Shown one piece after another: positions 1 through 6,017 of a stretch of DNA of 28,008 nt. Positions within the stretch are counted from its first letter, which is position 1. Each line of letters begins with the position of its first letter. The stretch is from CAZMFZ01 sp964565665. Lineage in GTDB: Bacteria > Bacteroidota > Bacteroidia > Cytophagales > UBA9547. The notes beneath the pieces were generated by a model. It was not told the origin of the DNA. It saw only the letters and a list, made by a program, of their open reading frames with translations, and ran no database searches. Where the stretch lies: the NCBI GenBank assembly GCA_964565665.1, contig CAZMFZ010000037.1:1-28008 (forward strand), in the 5' to 3' direction. The position numbers and the translations under genes were made by a program.

Positions 1-1
1 T

Positions 2-1657
2 TACCAAGTATTCAAAGGTACTAACGCTCCATTTAAGGCAAATGACTCTTATTCTCATTTCACCTTTGCAGATATAGATGGTGATGGCATAAAAGAAGGA
101 ATACAATATGAGAATAATCCAAGATCTTTTAAAATTCTTAAAAATACTACTGGCTCGGCAAGTAACATCCAATTTGCTACTGTTGCGGCTACTAGTGTAG
201 GTTTGCCTGATTTTTTTAATAATGCAAGTTCCTTCATCGTTCCTGCGTTCTCCGATTTGGATAATGACGGCATCAACGATGTGTCTAGTTTTTATATTGT
301 TCGAAAATATTTTAAAAACACAGGAACGGCATCTGCCGCTTCGTTTGTAGAATTAAATACTACCAATGCCCCTTTTAGTTTTACCCCAAGTAGCAATGTA
401 GGTCGAAATGTTTTCCCAGCGTTTGCTGACTTAGATGGCGATGGTACGGACGAAATTATCTATGGAAACTACGAAAACGAAGTTATTATTGGTAAAAACA
501 CTGCTTCTGGGACTAATTTGAGTTTTGCCACAATACCCAGTAGCAACAATCCATTTTCGATTCCAACTACACAAACACAATTTGCTTTTTTTAGCCCTAC
601 AGATATAGATAACGATGGAGACATAGATATTTTAGCTTTCGGTGGAGATGAAAATAAAAAGGAATTTTATTTGTTTGAAAATAAACTCAATTCCAATAGA
701 CCAACGCTTACTGATATTTCTCTGAATGCAACTTTTGGTCAGTTACTTAGTATTCCAGTTACAGCTATTGGTGCTAACTTCGCAGATCTTGATGGTCAAA
801 CGCTTCAAAAATTAAGGATTACTAGCTTACCAACCAATGGGGCATTGAGTATATCTGGAGTAGCTGCAGTGGCAAACCAAGAGTATACAGTTGCAGGAAT
901 TTCATCTATTGTTTACCTGCCAAATATGGGCTACCAAGGTGCTGATATGTTTGGTTGGAATGGTAGCGATGGTTTGGCTTATGCCGCTAGTGGTGCTACT
1001 ACTACTATCAATGTAATAACAGTAAACAGTGCGCCAACACTTACCAATATTTCTCTGGATGCTACGGCTGGTCAGTTACTAAATATTCCAGTTACAGCCA
1101 TTGGTGCTAACTTCGCAGATGTAGATGGTCAAACGCTTCAAAAATTAAGGATTACTAGCTTGCCAACTAAAGGCACATTGAGTATATCTGGAGTGGCTGC
1201 GGTGGTAAACCAAGAATATACGTTTTCTAGTATCAGTTCAGTTTCTTATTTACCAAATTCAAGTTACCAAGGCTCAGATATGTTTGGTTGGAATGGTAGC
1301 GATGGTGTAGCTTATGCTGCTACTGGTGCAACTACTACTATCAATATCGTAACTGTGGCTGGAGTTTCTACTATTCCAGGAACTACTACTGGTCTGTCGC
1401 AAGGTTTACAAAACGATGTATCTGTATATCCTGTTCCTTCTTACAAAACGCTATATGTAAAACTAGGCAATAGTAAAGGGCTTGTTACTACCAAAGTATA
1501 TGACCTAGCTGGTACAGAATTGTTTGAAACCAATACCTACAGTATGGCTTCAGATTTTGTGTTGGAATTACCAATAGAAACGCTTCCACAGGGAACATAT
1601 ATTTTGAAAATAATAACTAGCGATAGCATCGTTACCAAGAAGTTTATCAAGAACTAG
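2..1657 (+). CDS. T9SS-exported FG-GAP/VCBS-like repeat protein, 5' end outside the window
   Basis: The frame is open from base 2, so the gene starts upstream and only its last ~551 codons are seen. The first part holds calcium-loop-like repeats typical of FG-GAP/VCBS propeller proteins (FADIDGDGIKEG, FSDLDNDGINDV, FADLDGDGTDEI, TDIDNDGDIDIL). Two near-identical 111-residue modules follow (bases 701-1033 and 1034-1366), each starting PTLT(D/N)ISL and containing DMFGWNGSDG, resembling cadherin/Ig-like adhesive modules. The last ~75 residues (VSVYPVPS ... GTYILKI ... KKFIKN) are a Por-type T9SS C-terminal sorting domain, so the protein should cross the outer membrane by type IX secretion and be released or anchored at the surface. 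No enzymatic domain is seen in this part. An adhesin or structural role is inferred; the ligand is unknown. A hairpin terminator follows 18 bases after the stop. Confidence 0.88.
   Translation, partial: YQVFKGTNAPFKANDSYSHFTFADIDGDGIKEGIQYENNPRSFKILKNTTGSASNIQFATVAATSVGLPDFFNNASSFIVPAFSDLDNDGINDVSSFYIVRKYFKNTGTASAASFVELNTTNAPFSFTPSSNVGRNVFPAFADLDGDGTDEIIYGNYENEVIIGKNTASGTNLSFATIPSSNNPFSIPTTQTQFAFFSPTDIDNDGDIDILAFGGDENKKEFYLFENKLNSNRPTLTDISLNATFGQLLSIPVTAIGANFADLDGQTLQKLRITSLPTNGALSISGVAAVANQEYTVAGISSIVYLPNMGYQGADMFGWNGSDGLAYAASGATTTINVITVNSAPTLTNISLDATAGQLLNIPVTAIGANFADVDGQTLQKLRITSLPTKGTLSISGVAAVVNQEYTFSSISSVSYLPNSSYQGSDMFGWNGSDGVAYAATGATTTINIVTVAGVSTIPGTTTGLSQGLQNDVSVYPVPSYKTLYVKLGNSKGLVTTKVYDLAGTELFETNTYSMASDFVLELPIETLPQGTYILKIITSDSIVTKKFIKN
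701..1366 (+). repeat. 333-bp tandem duplication inside the T9SS protein gene
   Basis: Two consecutive 333-bp units (701-1033, 1034-1366) encode two 111-residue modules. Long stretches are identical at DNA level, for example around GTCAAACGCTTCAAAAATTA in both, while the ends of the units have diverged more. Whole codons are duplicated, so the reading frame is kept. Confidence 0.85.
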
Positions 1658-1675
1658 TTTTTATCAATTTCTTAC

Positions 1676-1711
1676 AAAAAGACTGTCCGAATTTTTTGGG
1701 CAGCCTTTTTT
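1676..1711 (+). terminator. Rho-independent terminator
   Basis: Stem GACTGTCC / GGGCAGCC (one mismatch, one G-U pair) with loop GAATTTTTT, flanked by an A5 run before and a T6 run after. It starts 18 bases past the stop of the T9SS protein gene, and the A/T flanks would make it work in both directions. Confidence 0.75.
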
Positions 1712-1728
1712 GTTAGTTATGTTCCTTC

Positions 1729-2007
1729 TCAGCCACTGCTTGAGTACCTGAATGCAGCATCTAACCCCGTTGGTTTGTTCCCATCTGTAAAAATATGATT
1801 GGCTATTATTGAAAAGATATACACTTGCTTTATCATAGGTTTGGGTGTATAATGGTTCGCCAAATGTCTTTTCTTCAACCGCTTCAATTAGGTATTCAAG
1901 TGGATCTCATGCAAAAAATTATTATGAGGCATGAAATTTCCACTAAGATTACGAAACGTTAGTCGGTCAATTAATATAATCTCCTCCTTTATTAAATACC
2001 TGAACAT
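1729..2007 (-). pseudogene. Decayed Doc/Fic-type (death-on-curing) toxin
   Basis: Not an intact ORF. On the minus strand from ATG 2007-2005, three frames must be joined. The first gives MFRYLIKEEIILIDRL ... NFMPHNNFLHE. The second gives PLEYLIEAVEEKTFGEPLY followed by DKASVYLFN. The third gives IVIANHIFTDGNKPTGLDAAF and then a premature TGA at 1729-1731. This matches Doc-type toxins of the Fic fold: the FGEPLY segment, the DKA..YLFN helix and the active-site loop HxFxDGNKRTG, where the arginine is now proline. The usual C-terminal helices are missing. Two frameshifts, a changed active-site residue and truncation make a live toxin very unlikely. Its start overlaps the antitoxin remnant by 41 bases, as in a real TA operon. 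Family assignment rests on motif recall, not on a search. Confidence 0.75.
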
Positions 2008-2183
2008 TAAGCCAAAGCTTTAAAAATTGACTTGTACTTTTTAAATCCTCAAGTATCAAAGATTCTATATTTGAGGAATCATCTTTTTTTATAACCTCTT
2101 TTTTAATTTTTCCCTTTCTGCTTCGGGTATTTGGGAAAATTATCCTCTACTTGGTCGTTTGTAAATTGAACATTGAATTCCAT
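1967..2183 (-). pseudogene. Decayed antitoxin of the Doc-type toxin
   Basis: From ATG 2183-2181 the minus strand reads MEFNVQFTNDQVED, then after a frameshift near a CCCAAA run IPEAEREKLKKRL, then after a second shift in an A-run DDSSNIESLILEDLKSTS ... FNKGGDYIN, stop at 1967-1969. The joined product would be ~70 residues, charged and helical, and directly precedes and overlaps the toxin remnant. Antitoxin identity is inferred from position and size; I do not recognise the DNA-binding family. A purine-rich AAAGGAA lies just before the ATG. Both frameshifts are at homopolymer-like runs, so sequencing error cannot be fully excluded, but the partner gene is broken too. Confidence 0.55.
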
Positions 2184-2400
2184 GTTTCCTTTATTTTATA
2201 GTTCAATTTTACAATTTTCACAAATAAAGTCAAATGCTAGATTTGCAATGACAATTGTTGTTATAGGTAGTTTCCTTCTTTGAGTATTTATCACTTTCGA
2301 TTTTGGGCAGAAGTTTCGTTCGCAAGGGAATTTGGTAAAAGTCATTTATCCAAAACAGTTACAATTAGCTTCAGAAGTTGCAAAACGAATGTCAATAGTT
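2184..2400. other. Gene-poor stretch with a possible 3' gene fragment
   Basis: No intact gene. On the plus strand a coding-like frame runs from 2284 to a TAG at 2410-2412 and reads GNLVKVIYPKQLQL then ASEVAKRMSIVLDK. It overlaps the end of the convergent Anbu gene by 12 bases. It has no clear start and I do not recognise a family. It may be the 3' stub of a lost gene near the dead TA locus. Confidence 0.3.
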
Positions 2401-3147
2401 TTAGACAAATAGCTGCGTTTGCCCCAATTTTGCGAGCACTGGCTCCATCCATTTTTCTGGCAAGGTTTGAATGGCGGTAGAAAGTTTATTTTGCCAATAC
2501 TCAGTCACCTCTTTTACCTCTTCTCTGTAAATGCGGTGCTCTATTAATTGATAGCTGTCTTTTTCGTATAGCACCACATCGATAGGGAAGTCCACATCGT
2601 TGGCACTCACGCGGGTAGAATCAAATGAAAGCAATCCGGTTTTCAGACAGAAGTTCAAAGTTGAATCTTGGGTAATGGTTCGGTTCAAAATTGGTTTTCC
2701 GTAGCCGCTATTGCCTATAATAATAAATGGAGAACCGTCATCGCCTATTTCTATCCAATTGCCTTGTGGATAAAGTAAAAATAATTTGTGAGAGTCGTCA
2801 TTTTCCAATTGTCCGCCTATAATTGCATATAGATCGAAAAATAAACCGCTTTTTACCAGAAATGCCTTATCTTCTTCTGCCACTCTTCTCAATTGCTCGG
2901 CTAAGCTATTAACCGCCTTGTACATTTTATCATATACTCGGTCGTTCACTTCCAATATTTCTTTAAAATAAGTGATGGCTTTATCTCTTACAGAGCGAAG
3001 CCCGGAGGTCATGATAAACAAAGAGTGATGGTCGCGCTGGTGGACAAATATTTTTTTGCCTGTTGAACATTCATTTCCAGAAGTAAGTCTGGTATCGGCA
3101 ATAGCCACGATTCCGCTTTTTACTTTGATGCCTAAACAATATGTCAT
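2401..3147 (-). CDS. Anbu-type proteasome-related peptidase (COG3484 family)
   Basis: 248 residues, the usual length for Anbu. The start MTYCLGIKVKSGIVAIADTR matches this branch of Ntn-hydrolases: Thr2 would be the nucleophile after Met removal, Asp18 in ADTR and Lys31/Lys32 fit the Thr/Asp/Lys catalytic triad of HslV/proteasome beta subunits. The middle GLFFDLYAIIGGQ and GDDGSPFIIIGNSGYGKP fit the same fold. Known family members form self-compartmentalised or open-ring assemblies; substrates are poorly known. Anbu genes often sit with a circularly permuted ATP-grasp, an alpha-E and a transglutaminase-like gene; none is next to it here, as the neighbours are rnpB and a decayed TA locus. It is probably cytosolic, since no signal peptide is seen. 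Confidence 0.85.
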   Translation of the reverse strand: MTYCLGIKVKSGIVAIADTRLTSGNECSTGKKIFVHQRDHHSLFIMTSGLRSVRDKAITYFKEILEVNDRVYDKMYKAVNSLAEQLRRVAEEDKAFLVKSGLFFDLYAIIGGQLENDDSHKLFLLYPQGNWIEIGDDGSPFIIIGNSGYGKPILNRTITQDSTLNFCLKTGLLSFDSTRVSANDVDFPIDVVLYEKDSYQLIEHRIYREEVKEVTEYWQNKLSTAIQTLPEKWMEPVLAKLGQTQLFV

Positions 3148-3226
3148 TTAATTTGAAAGGTAGTTTTTAAGGTGCCAAAATTTAAGAATCCATAAATTTA
3201 GAAAAAATGAATACGATTGCAATTTC

Positions 3227-3258
3227 AACTTTCCCAAAGTTTAAACTTTGGGAAAGTT
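3227..3258. repeat. Perfect 32-bp palindrome
   Basis: The arm AACTTTCCCAAAGTTT is followed directly by its exact reverse complement, without any spacer. It lies between the 3' end of rnpB and the start of the Anbu gene, about 80 bases before that start. It could be a cruciform, a protein-binding site or an RNA hairpin in a leader. No T-run follows on the minus strand, so it is not a standard terminator. Confidence 0.9.
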
Positions 3259-3268
3259 CCATGATCAA

Positions 3269-3311
3269 ACTTCCCCCAAAAAATAAATAACTATTCAATT
3301 TTAGGGGAAGT
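3269..3311. repeat. Inverted repeat with long A/T loop
   Basis: ACTTCCCC at 3269-3276 pairs with GGGGAAGT at 3304-3311. After one mismatch the inner AAAA/TTTT can extend the stem. It sits just downstream of the rnpB 3' end on the minus strand and may help end or protect that RNA. Confidence 0.7.
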
Positions 3312-3323
3312 AAAGCTAAATCT

Positions 3324-3333
3324 AAAAAAAAAA
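3324..3333 (-). terminator. T-tract at the rnpB 3' end
   Basis: Ten consecutive T on the minus strand directly follow the 3' arm of the rnpB P1 helix (GGCTTATAT). A GC-containing helix followed by a U-run is the likely intrinsic stop for this RNA. Confidence 0.55.
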
Positions 3334-3337
3334 TATA

Positions 3338-3717
3338 TAAGCCGTAAGCCGGGTTCTGTGTCCCGATTTGCATCGGTATTCTATCATTTATCTACGGTTG
3401 CATTTGCACACAACCTCTAGCAGCCTACCCTTCCTGACGAGCTTTGCAGCTACCGAGACGAGCAGCCTCTTATTCAAGATTTATTTGGCCTTTCAACCCG
3501 CAAGGTTTATCGTGCTCTCGTTGTTGCCTTCGAGACGGTGAGCTCTTACCTCGCCTTTTCACCCTTCCCCCACCTAAGCAGGGAGGTATTTTTTCTGTGA
3601 CACTTTCTGTGAAAGAAAACTTTCGCCTTCAATCCTCCTGAAGTTATCAGGATACGGTGCTCTGTGTTGCCCGGACTTTCCTCCCAAAATTTATTTCGGG
3701 CGATAGAATGGCTTATA
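3338..3717 (-). ncRNA. rnpB: RNase P RNA (catalytic subunit)
   Basis: About 380 nt, the normal size for a bacterial type A RNase P RNA. Read on the minus strand, the 5' end ATATAAGCC pairs with GGCTTATAT at the 3' end (helix P1). Conserved signatures are present in order: GAGGAAAGTCCGGGC (P4 5' side), GAAGGGTGAAAAGGC, AAACCTTGCGGGTTG, and AGAACCCGGCTTA near the 3' end (P4 3' side). It processes the 5' ends of tRNA precursors together with the RnpA protein, which is not in this window. The exact ends are estimated from P1 pairing. Confidence 0.95.
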
Positions 3718-3723
3718 TATTCG

Positions 3724-3731
3724 CAAAAATA
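3724..3731 (-). promoter_or_regulatory. -7 promoter element of rnpB
   Basis: TATTTTTG on the minus strand is an exact match to the Bacteroidetes -7 box TAnnTTTG and ends about 7 bases before the predicted 5' end of rnpB. No good -33 TTG is seen; the N gap lies about 30 bases upstream. Confidence 0.55.
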
Positions 3732-3760
3732 GCCCTTTCGCAGCTTTAAAGCTATTAAAT

Positions 3761-3770
3761 NNNNNNNNNN
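3761..3770. other. Assembly gap (10 N)
   Basis: Ten N bases between rnpB and the XRE regulator. The true distance and content are unknown; genes may be missing here. Confidence 0.98.
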
Positions 3771-3802
3771 GGTTATATGCTGCGTAAAAGCTAGAAAATC
3801 AC

Positions 3803-3893
3803 TATAACTTTTGTTATATTGCAAACATTAACAAATGTTATAACTCGTTCGGAGTATTAACATTTGTAATAAACACAGATTAACAATTGTAAT
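3803..3893 (+). promoter_or_regulatory. Array of four operator-like inverted repeats
   Basis: Four related sites precede the XRE gene: TATAACTTTTGTTATA (3803-3818), TTAACAAATGTTATAA (3828-3843), ATTAACATTTGTAAT (from 3856) and ATTAACAATTGTAAT (3879-3893). They share the pattern TAAC-N4-GTTA/GTAA. Centres lie 23-29 bases apart. The last ends 15 bases before the XRE start codon. This fits binding sites for the adjacent regulator and autoregulation, by analogy with phage-type repressors. Confidence 0.6.
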
Positions 3894-3908
3894 ACTTAGT
3901 TGCTATAA

Positions 3909-4256
3909 ATGGAAATAAACCTGAGAATCAACCAGTTAATAGACAAGTTAGGCTATAATAAAAGCAGTTTTGCAGCCAAAATAGGCGTGTCTCAGCCTAT
4001 AATTACCCATATCACCACAGGGAGAAACAACCCTGGGTTAGAGGTGATTCAGAAGATACTGACAAATTGTCCGGAGGTAAATCCCGAATGGTTAATTTTG
4101 GATAGGGGAGAGATGATACTAAACAATCAGTTGAAGAAAAAATTGATAACTGATTTACTATCAGATATTAATATATCTATAGTTAAAGCTGAAAATGAAG
4201 TATCAATACTAAAAGATAAGGCTGAAATGCTTAGAAAAATGTTGCAAGAGCAGTAG
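3909..4256 (+). CDS. XRE-family helix-turn-helix regulator with C-terminal coiled coil
   Basis: 115 residues. Residues ~5-60 form an HTH_3/XRE DNA-binding domain: INQLIDKLGYNKSSFAAKIG (helices 1-2) then VSQPIITHITTGRNNPGLEV (recognition helix and following turn). A VNPEWLILDRGEM segment follows, as in Cro/CI-like regulators. Residues ~85-115 are heptad-like and charged (KAENEVSILKDKAEMLRKML) and probably form a coiled coil for dimerisation. There is no peptidase or ligand-binding domain. Four inverted repeats right upstream suggest self-repression. The neighbour at 3' is folC, convergent, with a weak stem (AGTTAAA/TTTAACT, 4272-4298) between. Targets are unknown. It may belong to a lost mobile element or to genes hidden by the nearby assembly gap. 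Confidence 0.8.
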   Translation: MEINLRINQLIDKLGYNKSSFAAKIGVSQPIITHITTGRNNPGLEVIQKILTNCPEVNPEWLILDRGEMILNNQLKKKLITDLLSDINISIVKAENEVSILKDKAEMLRKMLQEQ

Positions 4257-4296
4257 ATTAAAAAAGTTTAAAGTTAAAGAAGCTTATCATATTTAA

Positions 4297-5586
4297 CTAT
4301 AATTCATTTATTTCCGCAACTATAAATGTGCTACCTCCAATAAAGATAAAATCATCATTAAGAGCCAATTGAGAGGCTTTTGCTAATGCAGCATTTGCAT
4401 TTATTATTATTTCACCTCTTAAGCCAAATTTTTCTGCTTTTTCAGCAAGCAAATCTGCGGGTAAGGCCCTTTCAATGGTAGGTTGCGTGAATATATAATG
4501 TGCATTTTTGGGCAACAGAGCCAGTATCAAGTCGTGCTCCTTCTCTTTTACCATTCCAATTACCACAAATAAATTATTATAAGTAGTAGAATTTATTTGA
4601 GCTACAATTTCTCTAATTCCCGCTTCATTATGGCCTGTATCGCAAACTGTAAGTGGATTTTGAGCTAGTATTTGCCATCTTCCTTTTAGGTTTGTAAGCT
4701 GTTTTACTTCAAGTAAAGCTTTAAGTAAATGGTTTTTATTAATACTAAGTCCTTGTATATTAAGTAGTTGCCACGCTTTAACTATTCCTTTTATGTTTTT
4801 TAATTGGTAATTGCCTTGAAGTCCACATTTAACATTTGTAAATTCTATTTCCTCATTTACCTTTATGTTAAATATGCGTATTCCTTCACCTAGCCCTTTA
4901 TCTTCAATTGAAATATCGGATGTGAAATAAATCTGTGAATTTTCTTTACTGGCTTTATCAATAAATACCTGCCTTATTTCAGGTTGATTTTCACTAATTA
5001 TTATGGGAACGTCAGGTTTGATAATTCCCGCTTTTTCGGCTGCTATTTCGGGCAAAGTATCGCCTAGTAGCTCTTTATGGTCGTAGCTTATATTTGTAAT
5101 GATGCATAACTTTGGCAAAATGATGTTTGTAGCATCTAATCTGCCGCCTAACCCCACTTCAATAACTGCCCAATCTACATTTTGCTCCGCAAAATATTGA
5201 AATGCCATCACTGTAGTTATCTCAAAAAAAGATGGTTTTATTTCTTCTATTATATGGCTTGTCTGATTAATAAATGCTGTCACAAAGGTCTGAGTAGCCT
5301 CTTTTCCATCAATTTTTATTCTTTCAGTAAAATTTTTTAAGTGGGGAGATGTAAACAGGCCAGTTTTATACCCTGCACACTGCAACATTGCAGCCAATAT
5401 ATGTGAAGTTGAGCCTTTTCCATTGGTTCCCGCCACATGAATAGAATGAAACCTGTTTTGTGGGTTGCCTAATGCTACACAAAGTTTCTCAGTATTTTGT
5501 AGACCTGGTTTATAAGCTGCACTGCCAATTTTATGATACATGGGCAGTTTTTCATAGATAAATTTTATGGCTTCATCGAAGTTCAT
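4297..5586 (-). CDS. folC: Bifunctional folylpolyglutamate synthase / dihydrofolate synthase
   Basis: 429 residues, the usual FolC length. It adds glutamate to dihydropteroate and tetrahydrofolates using ATP, keeping folate in the cell. Visible Mur-ligase-fold motifs: the P-loop GTNGKGS at residues 53-59, the folate-binding and Mg region FTSPHLKNFTERI (~80-92), EVGLGGRLDATN, ITNISYDHKELLGDTLPEIA and EKAGIIKP, and the C-terminal CDTGHNEAG. No gene appears co-transcribed: XRE converges on its 3' side and a small peptide gene diverges on its 5' side. Confidence 0.96.
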   Translation of the reverse strand: MNFDEAIKFIYEKLPMYHKIGSAAYKPGLQNTEKLCVALGNPQNRFHSIHVAGTNGKGSTSHILAAMLQCAGYKTGLFTSPHLKNFTERIKIDGKEATQTFVTAFINQTSHIIEEIKPSFFEITTVMAFQYFAEQNVDWAVIEVGLGGRLDATNIILPKLCIITNISYDHKELLGDTLPEIAAEKAGIIKPDVPIIISENQPEIRQVFIDKASKENSQIYFTSDISIEDKGLGEGIRIFNIKVNEEIEFTNVKCGLQGNYQLKNIKGIVKAWQLLNIQGLSINKNHLLKALLEVKQLTNLKGRWQILAQNPLTVCDTGHNEAGIREIVAQINSTTYNNLFVVIGMVKEKEHDLILALLPKNAHYIFTQPTIERALPADLLAEKAEKFGLRGEIIINANAALAKASQLALNDDFIFIGGSTFIVAEINEL

Positions 5587-5703
5587 GCCTTTTTTAAAAT
5601 ATAATTTAAAAATGTGAAACAGAAAATATTGTTATTCGTATATAAACTTAAATTATTTCAATAAATATTATCGTATTATACTACCTTTTAAATCGTAAAA
5701 ATC

Positions 5704-5799
5704 ATGGATATCGTTTATACTTTCGGAGCTTTCTTAGTTGGAGCAATTATGTTGGTGTTTTTATCTAATTTCTTGATAAGAGACACCGCAATCGACTAA
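5704..5799 (+). CDS. 31-residue single-span membrane peptide
   Basis: A short ORF starting MDIVYTFGAFLVGAIMLVFL and ending DTAID. One hydrophobic segment of about 20 residues is followed by an RD..ID polar tail, as in small membrane microproteins. It lies alone between divergent folC and a clear terminator at 5923-5956, so a short transcript that ends there would carry only this ORF. No strong ribosome-binding site is seen, which is normal in this phylum. I do not recognise the family. It could be an accessory subunit of a membrane complex, but there is no partner nearby. Confidence 0.5.
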   Translation: MDIVYTFGAFLVGAIMLVFLSNFLIRDTAID

Positions 5800-5922
5800 A
5801 TTTCGTGTGTTCGTGTAGCTTTAACATTACTTTCTTCTTAAAATTCCACTTTTTAGATTGGTAAAATTGGAATATGGAACTGGAAACTGCCATTACAGCT
5901 AATTATATTTAATATTCTATAG

Positions 5923-5956
5923 AAAAAAAGCGTCTTTTAACTGAGACGCTTTTTTT
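5923..5956 (+). terminator. Strong Rho-independent terminator
   Basis: A7 then stem AGCGTCT / AGACGCT with loop TTTAACTG, then T7; the A and T runs extend the stem. It lies 124 bases after the small membrane peptide and before the M1 peptidase promoter. It would work on both strands. Confidence 0.85.
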
Positions 5957-5987
5957 GTGAATAAACAAATTTTAAGCCCAATTTCAC

Positions 5988-5995
5988 TATTTTTG
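5988..5995 (+). promoter_or_regulatory. -7 promoter element of the M1 peptidase gene
   Basis: TATTTTTG is an exact TAnnTTTG match. The expected start site near 6001 would leave a leader of about 17 bases before the ATG at 6018. A matching -33 TTG at the usual spacing is not evident. Confidence 0.5.
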
Positions 5996-6017
5996 TCAAT
6001 ATAGATGCCTATTAAAT

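Noticed and set aside
2280..2480. 66-codon plus-strand ORF
   Set aside because: It starts from TTG and runs into the antisense strand of the Anbu gene; composition is not coding-like in its second half.
3444..3824. ORFs of 65 and 92 codons near 3.5-3.8 kb
   Set aside because: Both lie inside rnpB, and the second runs through the N gap.
5874..5912. 12-codon ORF MELETAITANYI before the 5923 terminator
   Set aside because: Too short to support, with no regulatory layout such as repeated codons or alternative hairpins.
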